DNA of 64,000 nt. It comes from Plasmodiophora brassicae. Taxonomy: Eukaryota; Endomyxa; Phytomyxea; Plasmodiophorida; Plasmodiophoridae. A program made the position numbers and the translations under genes. Positions 34,069 through 44,458 of this stretch are shown piece after piece. Positions within the stretch are counted from its first letter, which is position 1. The number at the start of each line of letters is the position of its first letter. The notes beneath the pieces are model-generated. The model ran no database searches, had not been told where the DNA came from, and saw only the letters and a program-made list of their open reading frames with translations. The stretch covers positions 1,296,899-1,360,898 of the forward strand of contig JASFAU010000007.1 in the NCBI GenBank assembly GCA_039704465.1, in the 5' to 3' direction.

Positions 34069-34476
34069 GGCGACGAGCGTGCTGATGATCGACGTACGTA
34101 TGACGCTCACTTGCTATGACGTGACTAGCTTGGAGAGGCGCCCATCGTCAACGTCCGACGTTTCCGCCTGTGACTGGCACCACAATCTGCGATCGCCGCG
34201 TGGCAGAAGCACTCCTGTTCCAGGCCACCTCGTCCCACCTCGAAATTGTCACACAAGTCACACACCCCTACGCCACCCCCGGTACAATTGTATGCGACTA
34301 AAGTGAGGCCGGACTCTGTACGCAGTAGGTCGTTTCGTCACTTCGGAGAGGTGCAGGCCGGCGGGCGATCGTGAAAAACCAATTCCGCAGGCGAAAGCCG
34401 GCCATGAAATGGCGTAGGTGGTACGGACCGGAACAGATCCGTTTCGTTTGTTGGTCTCGACAAAATTGGGGGCGTC
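34069..34476. promoter_or_regulatory. Divergent intergenic region between monooxygenase and ABC transporter genes
   Basis: About 400 bases, lower in GC than the flanking exons, between two head-to-head genes. It should contain both promoters. No clear TATA box, repeat or RNA gene was seen. Confidence 0.4.
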
Positions 34477-37400
34477 ATGTTGGCCCACTATTTTGGAGCC
34501 ACGACGAACGGTTCGCTCCTCAGTGCGCCCGTTGCATTGCAGATGGCGGATAAGGCGCCGGATGCGCTGCAGATCGATGCGACGGGCGTGGTCGTCGATC
34601 TGCCTGCCGACGCCGCCCGCGACGGGTCGCACGTGATGCCGCTGGCGTCGGCGTCGATCGCGTCGCGCGTCACGTACGCCTGGATCGGCGACCTGCTGCG
34701 GCTCGGCGCGAAACGCCCGCTGGAGATCGACGACGTCTACAGGATGGACGACGCGCACAGCAGCAAACACCTGAGCGCCCATTTCGGCGCTGCCTGGCAG
34801 CGCGAACACGAGCACGCGGCCGCCGCCACCCCGCCTCGACAGGCGTCCATCCTGCGCGCCATGTTTGCCGCGTTTGGCCCGACCTGGCTGCCAGCCGGTA
34901 TGACCTATACCTTCAGACTTATAGCAACGGATCACCGTCGTCGTAACGTTTGCACGTCTGCATAGGCATCCTCAAGGTGTTCAGCGACCTCAGCACAATA
35001 CTGACGCCGCTGGTCCTGTCGCTGCTGCTCCGGGAGATGGGCAAACAGTCCTACCTGCGATTATGCGGCCTCTGCGTCCTCATGTTCGCCATGCAGGAGG
35101 GGTCCACGTTCTTCGTCAACTACTACTTCCAGGTACCGACCCATCTCGTGCTTCACCACCGCGCAGACTAAAACCGCTGCGCCACCAGTTGACCATGAAT
35201 GTCGGGTTCGATCTGCGGACGTCCCTGACGACTGAGATCTACGAGAAGTCGTTGCGGTTGTCGTCGTCGGCGCGGCAGCAGTTCTCATCGGGCCAGGCGG
35301 TCAACATGGTGTCGACCGACACGACGCGCATCGAAATGCTGTCCGGGTACCTGCACTATACGTGGTCGGGCCTGTTCCAGATCGTCCTGATCCTTGCGCT
35401 GCTCCTGACCACGCTTGGCTGGCCGTCCCTCGTCGGCGTCGGGCTGCTGCTCGTCGCGCTGCCTGTTCAGGCCGGCGTCATGCGGTACCTTTCCAAGCTG
35501 CGAAAGGGTTCGCCTCCGTGCCTTCCAGCGAGCGTCGCTAACACGGTTGTTGTTGTTGTTTCGTAGAGACGTCGGGTATCACGGACCGGCGCGTTAAACT
35601 CATGCAGGAGATTCTGAACGGCATTCGCGTGATCAAGTTCTACTCCTGGGAGCCGTCGTTCCTGGCGCATCTGTTCGGTCTGCGCTCCGCCGAGATGCAC
35701 CGCATCAAGCGGATCGCGTACTTCAGGGCCGGGTTCATGATGATCTCGGGCGCCATCCCGCTGTTCGCCTCCATCGTCTCGTTCGTCGTGTACAACCTGG
35801 TCGGCAACCCGCTGACGGCCGACGTCATCTTCCCGTGCGTCGCCTACTTCAACCTGCTGCGCTTCCCGCTGATGATGCTGCCCATGATCCTCGGGCAGAT
35901 CGTCGACGCCAGCGTCGCCGTCAAGCGCATCCAGGCGTACCTGCTCGCGCAGGAACTGTCGTACCGCCCGGCCATCAACCCGTCGTCGCCGGACGCCATC
36001 TCGATCACCAGCGCGAACTTCCTCTGGGAGACGGCGCCCGCCGCCCCGAGCCCGCCTGCCAACGGCAAGGCCGCCGTCGCTGACAAGGACCGGGGTCCAT
36101 CGTCCGGATTCAGGATACGGGACATCAACCTGCACGTTCCGGTCGGCAAGCTGGTCTGCGTCGTCGGCCCGGTCGGGTCGGGCAAGACGTCCCTGCTGTC
36201 CGCCATGGTGGCCGAGATGTCGCACGAGTCGGGCTCCATCGAGTTCAACGGCTCTGTCGGGTCGCCGGTTCCCCCTGCTGCATCGCGTGGGCGGCTCCAT
36301 CGTCTGACAGCGTTTCCCCGTCCAGGTACTGTCCCCAGCAGGCGTGGATCCAGAACACGTCGCTGAGGGACAACGTCCTGTTCGGCCAGGCGTACGACGC
36401 GGCGACGTACCTGCGCACGATCGAGGATTGCTGCCTGATCCCGGATATCGAGGCGCTGCCCGACGGCGACCGCACCGAGATCGGCGAGAAGGGCATCACG
36501 TTGTCCGGCGGGCAGAAGCAACGCGTCAACCTCGCTCGTGCCGTCTACTTCGACCCGGACATCATCCTGCTGGACGACCCGTTGTCCGCCGTCGACGCCA
36601 TGGTCGGCAAGGCGCTGTTCGACCAGTGCCTCATGCAGCGTCTGGCCGGCAAGACCCGCGTCCTGGTCACCCACCAGTTGCACTTTGTCCCGCGCGCCGA
36701 CTACATCGTCGTCATGGACGCCGGGCGGATCGCGGAACAGGGCACGTACGCCGACCTGATGAACGCCAACGGGGAGTTCACCCGCCTCATGCACGAGTAC
36801 GGCGGCGTGAGTTCGCGTCGTGCCTCGGACGCGTCGTCGTCGGCGCCGCCGGCAGACGGCCCAGCCGCTGCGCCGCCCGCGAAACCGCAGGCAGACGTCG
36901 GCCGGGGCGACCCGACGCGCCTCAAGACGCAACAGGCGCCCGGTGCCAAGCTGATGACGAGCGAGGAACGTGCCATGGGGGCCGTCGACTCCAGGTACTA
37001 CCTGGTGTACCTGAAGCAGTGCGGCGGTGTCGTGTACATCGTCGCCCTGTTCCTGACGCTGGCGGCGTCGCAGGTCGCCAACGTCGGCGTCAACACGTGG
37101 CTGGCGGTCTGGATCGCGGATCCGAACGCCAACAAGAACGCCATGGACATCTACGTGCTGCTGGGCGCCGCCAGCGCCGTCCTGACGCTCGTCTTCGGCG
37201 CCGTCAACGCGTACGGGTCGACGCGCGGCGCGATCCGCATCCACATGGGCGCGATCCAGCGCGTGATGCGCGCCCCGGTCTCCTTCTTCGAGACGACGCC
37301 GATGGGGCGCATCCTGAACCGGTTCAGCAAGGACCAGGACGGCGTCGACTCGCTGCTGCCGCAGTCGCTGTCCTCGTTCCTGCAGACGGCGGCTTCCTGC

Positions 37401-38982
37401 ATCGCCACGTTCATCCTGATATGCGTCGTCACGCCGCCCTTCATCGCCATCCTGCTCCCTCTGTACGTATTACGCGCGTCTTCGCACTTTCGGTCCCACT
37501 GTCGCCGTGATCGTCGATTCGCGCGGCGGCTTGTCGCGCACTCTTTGCGCTGCAGTCGCGGCGTTATTTTTGTTTTTTGCGGTCACTCCTTCGTTCCTAC
37601 TGACGTTGTGCTCCCGTCTGCTCAGGCTGGTCGTCTATTACTACGTGCAACGCTTCTACCGGTCGACGTCGCGCGAGCTCAAGCGCCTGGACGCGCTGAT
37701 GCGTTCGCCGCTGTACGCCCAGTTCAGCGAAACGCTGAACGGGTTGGCGACGATCCGCGCGTACCGCGAGGAGGTGGCGTTCGTCGGGCGGCACCGCGCG
37801 CTGCTGGATGCCGACAACCGCCCGCAGTTCTGCCAGATCGCCATCCAGCGCTGGCTGTCGCTGCGCCTGGAGACGATCGGCAACCTGATGGTGCTGGCGG
37901 CCAGTCTGTCGTGCGTCCTCATGTCGGTGTCGTCGTCGCTGACGGGCCTGACGATCTCGTACGCGCTGACGGTCACCTCCGTCATGAACTGGTGCGTCCG
38001 GCAGGCGGCCGACACCGAAATCCAGATGAACAGCGTCGAGCGCCTCGACTACTACGCGAACGGCCTGCCGATCGAGGAACCTGCCGACGCTGCTGACGTT
38101 GCCGTCGTCAGGGCGATGCGCCCGCCCAAGAGCGCCGTCGTCGACGTTGTCGATCCGCGCGCCTCCTGGCCGGAAACGGGCACGATCGTGTTCGACAAGT
38201 TCACGCTGCGCTACCGACCCGAGCTCCCGCCCGTCCTGAACGACATCTCCCTGTCGATCCGGTCGTGCGAGAAGATCGGGGTCGTCGGGCGCACCGGCGC
38301 CGGCAAGTCGTCGCTGATGATCGCCCTGTTCCGGATCGTGGAGGCGGCATCGGGCCGGATCCTCATTGACGACGTCGAGACGCGGACGGTCGGGCTGCGA
38401 CGGCTACGCCAGTCGCTGGCGATCATCCCGCAGGACCCGATCCTGTTCTCGGGCACCGTCCGGCACAACCTGGACCCGTTCGACGAATTCGACGACGACA
38501 AGGTGTGGGCGGCGTTGCGAGGCGCCTTCATGGCCGAGTACATCGACGCGCAGGGCGGCAAGCTGAACGCGCTCGTGGCCGAACAGGGCGAGAACTTCAG
38601 CGTCGGCCAGAAGCAGCTGCTGTGCCTGGCGCGGGCGCTGCTAAGGGAGCGCGCCCGGATCGTCATTCTGGACGAGGCCACCGCGTCGATCGACCTGTCG
38701 ACGGATGCCCTCCTGCAGCGGGCGCTTCGGGTGGCGTTCCGCGACCGGACGCTGTTGACGATCGCGCACCGGTTGAACACCGTCATCGACTACAACAGGG
38801 TCCTGGTCCTGGACAAGGGTCGCGTCGCCGAGTTCGACACGCCGGCGGCCCTGCTGGCCCGCGACGACTCCATACTGTCGTCCCTGGTCAACGAGACCGG
38901 CCCCACGAATGCCGCCCTGCTCCGGCGGATTGCCAGCGGCGCCGTCAGCTACGAGGACGCCCTTAACGCGTCCACATCATAG
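34477..38982 (+). CDS. ABCC/MRP-type full ABC transporter
   Basis: A full-length exporter in the order TMD1-NBD1-TMD2-NBD2, without an obvious TMD0. TMD1 contains SQAVNMVSTDTTRIEM-like ABCC sequence (SSGQAVNMVSTDTTRIEML). NBD1 has Walker A GPVGSGKTSLL, the signature LSGGQKQRVNLARA and Walker B IILLDDPLSAVDA; Asp replaces the catalytic Glu after Walker B, a standard ABCC degeneracy. TMD2 (RVMRAPVSFFETTPMGRILN) precedes NBD2 with GRTGAGKSSLMIALFR, FSVGQKQLLCLARALL and VILDEATASID, where the catalytic Glu is present. Introns are short: ~34901-34965, ~35134-35193, ~35505-35570, ~36250-36328 and ~37460-37625. One acceptor has CTAAC followed by TTG repeats. Likely exports glutathione- or otherwise conjugated organic anions. 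Confidence 0.9.
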
Positions 38983-39361
38983 CGTGGATGCCCGTCCGTT
39001 CATCGTGAACGCCCCACATCGATATGAACAACTGTCTAACGGAGCGACAAGGACGCCCAATAGCTTCGAAGCATAGATCCCGCCAACGACGTCGGCAGAA
39101 ACGCGGACTCGTCTACGTGGAGGCATCGTGCTCTGAGTTGCGGCGAGGGTGCTCGGCGCCATCCGAGATAGTATGTAAGCATTACCATGCATCCGCTTTT
39201 GAACGGTCCATCAGAACGACACCGCTACTGAAGGCAAACCGAAGAACGTGAGGCATCTCGTCATGGAATTCTTCATCTCGTTTTATAACGTAAGAGCGCA
39301 GACGCAGCTACCTATGGAGAACGTTGGCCCGCCAACTCGATAGCCGACACGCAGACGATGC
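38983..39361. other. Convergent 3' region; copy A of the GH114 downstream duplication
   Basis: Between the stops of the ABC transporter and the first GH114 gene. The segment ~39248-39310 (GAGGCATCTCGTCA, then TCTCGTTTTATAACGT and GAGCG) is repeated at ~44346-44410 downstream of the second GH114 gene, showing that 3' flanks were duplicated with the gene. Nothing else recognised. Confidence 0.6.
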
Positions 39362-42300
39362 TCAGTGTTGGTGGCGTCGATTCCAGGAGCGCCGACCGTC
39401 TCCTTCATACGGTGCCGGAGTGGGCGTTGGTGTTGCAGGTGTTGGAGCAGGTGTCGGTGCCGGCGTCGGCGAAGGGGTGGGTTTGGGAGTCGGTGCTGGA
39501 GTGGCCGTGCGGGTTGGCGTCTGTGTCGCTGTTGTTGGCACAGGTGTCGGGGACGCCGTTGCCGTTGTTGGCATGCCCGACTGGGAAGGTACCGGCGTCG
39601 AGACGGATCGGTACCCGGATCGGTCGTACGACTGGCAGGACGACCATTCAGCGCGCAGATCACACGACTTGATGATGCCTTCGAAATCGTGCGCGTTCGT
39701 CACAGCGCACGCGTGTGCCACTGACGAGACCTTCGGGTTGCACCCACCCGACCGCCCACTGTTCGTGTACTCGACGGCGAACACGGGCTTGCCGGCCTGG
39801 ATGAACGGATCGAACTTCGGGCAGTCGCCCGTTTCCGCGCACGCCTCGACGACGGCGAAGTCGAACGAGGCAGCCAGGTGGTTCGGCGCGACCAGGTCGG
39901 CGCTGTTCTTCAGGCCGATAGACATGCCCAGGCCGTGCACCGTGTCGACGATCCAGTTCATGTAGTCCAGAGCGTCAGAAACGTCCAAGCCCAATCCGGT
40001 CTTGTACGAGTAGCTGTCCACATTGTCGGCGTCAATGCCCTGGCACCCGTACGACGCCATGCGCTGGAACCGCGCCTTCATCAGCGATCGCGTCTCCTCC
40101 CTGCGAATGTCCAGGAACGATTCCGCAGGCCAATTCGGATACGGGTTCCCGACGATCGATGGCTCGATGTCCTGGAACGCGCCTGCATCGACAGCGGATG
40201 CATCCAGGGAGCCAACTGTCGATGTCCAAAGGTCGTGTTAGGGGTGCCCGCGGCATCGGAAATTAAACAGGAGATACGTACCGTTGACGTAGCAGATGAT
40301 GTACCGGTTGCTGGAGCGCAATCCGTCCATCAGCGCCGGAATCTGGTCCTGGTCCAGCTGCTCCGGGTCGATATCCCAGACGGGAACGTCCGGGGTCGTC
40401 AAGTCTGGAATGTCGCCGAAGGACAGCTCCAACTAAGCAGGCGTCCGCGCGTGGTCAGTTCTGTGCCGTCAACGTCCGCGAAATGCCCTGTACGTACCTG
40501 CCAACCCATGCCGACCTGTGGCCGTGTCCATGACGCTGACGCTGGCGCAGGTGTCGGTGCCGGAGTCGGTGCCAGGGTTGGTGGCTTGGGAGTCGGCGCC
40601 GGCGTTGGTTTTGGAGTTGGAGCCAGTGTCGACTTGGGAGTCGGTGCCGGCGTTGGTATGGGAGTCGGTGCCGGAGTGGGTTTGGGAGTCGGTGCCGCAG
40701 ACGATTTGGGAGTCGGTGCCGGAGTGGGTTTGGGAGTCGGTGCCGCAGACGATTTGGGAGTCGGTGCGGGAGTCGGTGCGGGAGTAGGTGTAGTAGTCGA
40801 TTTGGGAGTCGGTGCCGGAGTCGGTTTGGGAGTCGGTGCCGCAGGCGGTCTGGGAGTTGGTGCCGGCGTAGGTGTTGCGTTGGGTGCTCCCGTCGGAACG
40901 GATCGGTACCCGGTTTTGCTGTACGTCTGGCAGGGTTGCCATTCCGGGCCCAGGTCGCAGGACTTAATGATGGCCTCCAGGTTCTGCGCGTTCGTGACGG
41001 CACACGCGGCCGCCACTGATGAGATGGTCGGATTGCACCCACCGGCACCGGCGTCCGTGTACTCGGCGGCGAATACCGGCTTGCCCGCCTGAATGAACGG
41101 AGCGAACTTTGGACAGTCGCCCGTTTCGGCACAGTTCTCGACAATCGCGAAGTCGAACACGTCAGCCAGGTTGTTCTTTGCGATCAGGTCGCCGCAGTTC
41201 TTCAGGCCCACAGCCATGCCCAGGCCGTGCACGGTGCTCGCGATCCAGTTCATGTAGTCCAGAGCGTCCGCAGCGCTCAAACTGAATCCGGTTTCGGCCG
41301 TGTAGGTATCCAGGTTGTCGGGCTCGATGCCATGGCACCCGTACGATGCCATGCGCTGGAACCGCGCCTTCATCAGTGACCGCGTCTCGCTTCTGCGAAT
41401 GTCGAGGAACTGCTCATTCCAACCCGGGTACTTGCCGCCAATGATGGTTGGGCTGACAGATGTGAACGCGCCCACATCCATCCGATCAGGTTCCAGGGAC
41501 CCGACTGGACATGGGCATGCCTCGAGTCAGACAGGTACTCACTTGAAGGTGATGGCAGATTCGTACCGTTCACGTAGCAGATGATGTATCTGTCGTTGGC
41601 GTGCAATGCGTTCATCAGTGTGGGGATCTCTCCCACGTCCAGTGCTTCAGGGTCAATGTCCCAGACGGGAACATTTGGCGTTGTGACATCGGGGACCCCC
41701 TCGAGCGACAGCTCCCACTAAGTATCCGAGTGTCAATCGGGTACGGCCAAGTCGGTACTAGAAGACCTTCACATACCTGCCAACCCATGCCGACCTGCGG
41801 CCGTGTCCATGACGCTGACGCTGGCGCAGGTGTCTGTGCTGGAGTCGGTGCCAGCGTTGTTGGCTTGGGAGTCGGTGCCGGCGTTGGTTTGGGCGTTGGT
41901 GCCTGTGTCGACTTGGGAGTCGGTGCCGGCGTTGGAATTGGAGTCGGTGCCGGAGTCGGTTTGGGAGTCGGTGCCGCAGACGGTTTGGGAGTCGGTGCCG
42001 CAGACGGTTTGGAAGTCGGTGCGGGAGTCGGTGCGGGAGTCGATTGGGGAGTCGGTGCCGGAGTCGGTTTGGGAGTCGGTCCCGCAGTTGGTTTGGGAGT
42101 CTGTGCCGGCGTTGGTTTGGGAGTTGGTGCCGGTGTCGGTGTTCCGTACGGTGTCGCCGTCGGAACGGATCGGTACCCGGTATTGCTGTACGTCTGGCAG
42201 GGTTGCCATTCCGGGCCCAGGTCGCAGGACTTAATGATGGCTTCCAGGTTCTGCGCGTTCGTGACGGCACACGCGGCTGGCACTGACGAGATGGTCGGGC

Positions 42301-43174
42301 TGCATCCACCGGCACCGGCGTCCGTGTACTCGGCGGCGAACACCGGCCTGCCCGCCTGAATGAACGGAGCGAAATCCGGGCAGTTGCCCTTGGCGGCACA
42401 GTTCTCGACAATGGCGTAGTCGAACACGTCCGCCAGGTTGTTCTTTGCGATCAGGTCGCCGCAGTTCTTCAGGCCCACAGCCATGCCCAGGCCGTGCACG
42501 GTGCTCGCGATCCAGTTCATGTAGTCCAGAGCGTCCGCAGCGCTCAAACTGAATCCGGTTTCGGCCGTGTAGGTATCCAGGTTGTCGGGCTCGATGCCAT
42601 GGCACCCGTACGACGCCATGCGCTGGAACCGCGCCTTCATCAGTGACCGCGTCTCGCTTCTGCGAATGTCGAGGAACTGCTCATTCCAACCGGGGTACTT
42701 GCCGCCAATGATCGTTGGGCTGACAGATGTGAACGCGCCCACATCCATCCGATCAGGTTCCAGGGACCCGACTGGACATTGGCATGCCTCGAGTCAGACA
42801 GGTACTCACTTGAAGGTGATGGCAGATTCGTACCGTTCACGTAGCAGATGATGTATCTGTCGTTGGCGTGCAATGCGTTCATCAGTGTGGGGATCTCTCC
42901 CACGTCCAGTGCTTCAGGGTCAATGTCCCAGACGGGAACATTTGGCGTAGTGACATCGGGGACCCCCTCGACCGTCAGCTCCCACTAAATGAACAGACAA
43001 CCCGAACTTCAGTCGTGTACGGCAGAACCGGTACTGTGGAAGACATTCACGAACCTGCCAACCCATGCCGATCTGCGGGCGTGTCCAGGCCGCTTCGACG
43101 TGGGCGAATCCGTACAGGGCTGCTGCTGCAATCGTCAGCGCTCTTGCGATGCTCATGATAGAAATGCTGGCCAT
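39362..43174 (-). CDS. Secreted protein with three GH114-type glycosidase domains
   Basis: Seven exons: 43055-43174, 42834-42984, 41777-42771, 41567-41717, 40498-41504, 40282-40432 and 39362-40215. They sum to 1142 codons plus stop. A signal peptide ([21 protein letters not shown]) leads into three GH114 (endo-alpha-1,4-polygalactosaminidase-like) domains. Each starts WTRPQxGMGWQ, continues VPVWDIDPE and ICYVN, then [16 protein letters not shown] or [10 protein letters not shown], and GLKN, matching the conserved acidic sites of the family. Every domain has introns at the same two positions. Domains are joined by long (P-T-P-A/K)n linkers. Domains 1-2 are of the EPDNLDTY type, domain 3 of the DADNVDSY type. 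The enzyme likely cleaves galactosamine-rich polysaccharide outside the cell. Confidence 0.85.
40540..40890. repeat. Coding minisatellite (GGAGTCGGTGCC units) in a GH114 linker
   Basis: 12-24-base units of GGAGTCGGTGCCGG(A/C)GT, read on + strand, repeat across the Pro/Thr linker. Equivalent tracts occur at ~39420-39570, ~41830-42140, ~44520-44700 and ~45680-46060. Their lengths differ between linkers, consistent with unit gain and loss. Confidence 0.75.
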
Positions 43175-43520
43175 AAATAATATTTAAAACTCTTAAGTTA
43201 AATTAATGTGGACCTGCGCCGCAGTCAGACATCGTCGAGGGGTGCGGATGAGCGACCTGTTACCTTGTCGCGACAATATATAATGAACTGGATGAGCATG
43301 CGGCATGAGGTGAAAAAGAAGCGCATGCTCTGATACGTGACTCACCAGCTGCGCGCACAATGAGCATGCGGCATGAGGTGAAAAAGAAGCGCAGGCTCTG
43401 ATGCGTGACTCACCAGCTGCGCGCACAATGAGCATGCGGCATGAGGTGAAACAGAAGCGCAGGCTCTGATGCGTGACTCACCAGCTGCGCGTGTGCGCGT
43501 CACGAGGCTCACCCAGAGCG
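43175..43520. repeat. GH114 promoter duplication and ~69-bp tandem repeat
   Basis: Positions 43175-43285 match 47146-47265 (AAGTTAAATTAA, GTCAGACATCG, GCGACCTGTTACCTTG), so 5' flanks are duplicated too. Next come three tandem copies (~43291, ~43361 and ~43430) of a ~69-base unit: GAGCATGCGGCATGAGGTGA, then AAGAAGCGCA, then GTGACTCACCAGCTGCGCG. The other gene copy has only a single decayed unit. Confidence 0.7.
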
Positions 43521-44458
43521 CGTGCGCATATGATGACATTTGCGCACAGTTTGGGACTTAGTACCTAGAGTTTGGAGGACAACACCCAGAACTGAGCATA
43601 CCACCTAGAATCTGGGAAACATCACCCAGACCTGGAATTTGGCACCCAAGTTTGTGGGTTCACCATCTGAAGTCTAGGAACTAGCACAATCATAAGCTTT
43701 GGATCGGGGGTTCACCAGTTTGGTAGACCCCGCGGCGCCATCTACAAGACCAAGTTTCTTTACTGCTGGCTTGGCACTTACGTTACACTTTGGGCCAGAG
43801 TGGGCGCGTAGAGGAGACCTCGAGTTGGAGCCATGACGTCCAACGACCATCATTCGAGGGGTGGTAGAAAGTTCAGACGAGAAGTCATGCGAACGACAAT
43901 ATGCATTCCGCGGAAGACGACGTCGACCACGATGATAATGACGGGTACTTGGTGTACGATTGCAACACTACAGTCGTTCCGGCAGATATCTAATTAAAAG
44001 GTTTACCGCGTCATTCGCCGCCTTCGTTGAGTTTGTCACGAGGATACACTGACGACAGGAGAAGACATGCACGACGGGGCGGCGTCGCCGACGCTGCGAC
44101 GAGCAGACATCTGCCGCCGGCGACAACCGGCAGTAATACTGCCCCGCGCGGTACAGCATCTACGTCTGCACGAGAACCCAGCAGCGTGCGCAGGCATTTG
44201 CTGAACGAAGAGGGTACGAGGACGTATTGTGATCAGGTAGCGGGCGCCGTAGACGTCGCGTGTAGATTCAGTGGAGATGGTAGTGACAATGACGGGCGCT
44301 TCTCATCTAATTTCCTTCCGCCGCTCCAGATGGCAACCGAGGAACAGGAGGCATCTCGTCACGGAATTCTTTGTCTCGTTTTATAACGTTAGAGCGTTAA
44401 TGCAGCTACCCTGTACGTTGGTCCGACCAACCCATCCGCGGCTCTTCGCAGATGATGC
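43521..44458. other. AT-richer spacer between GH114 copies
   Basis: Around 43560-43720 a degenerate ~20-27-base motif (CACCTAGAATCTGGGAAACAT, CACCCAGACCTGGAATTTGG and similar) recurs. No gene found. The 44346-44410 stretch is copy B of the duplicated 3' flank. Confidence 0.45.

Noticed and set aside
39878..41092. A Gly/Val/Ala elastin-like repeat protein on the + strand
   Set aside because: It is the reverse complement of the Pro/Thr linker minisatellite in the GH114 gene. The reverse strand has signal peptide, splice sites and catalytic motifs. The same applies to 41601-42359 and 45295-46047.
43286..43500. CRISPR-like array
   Set aside because: The three ~69-base units are contiguous tandem repeats without unique spacers, in a eukaryotic genome.
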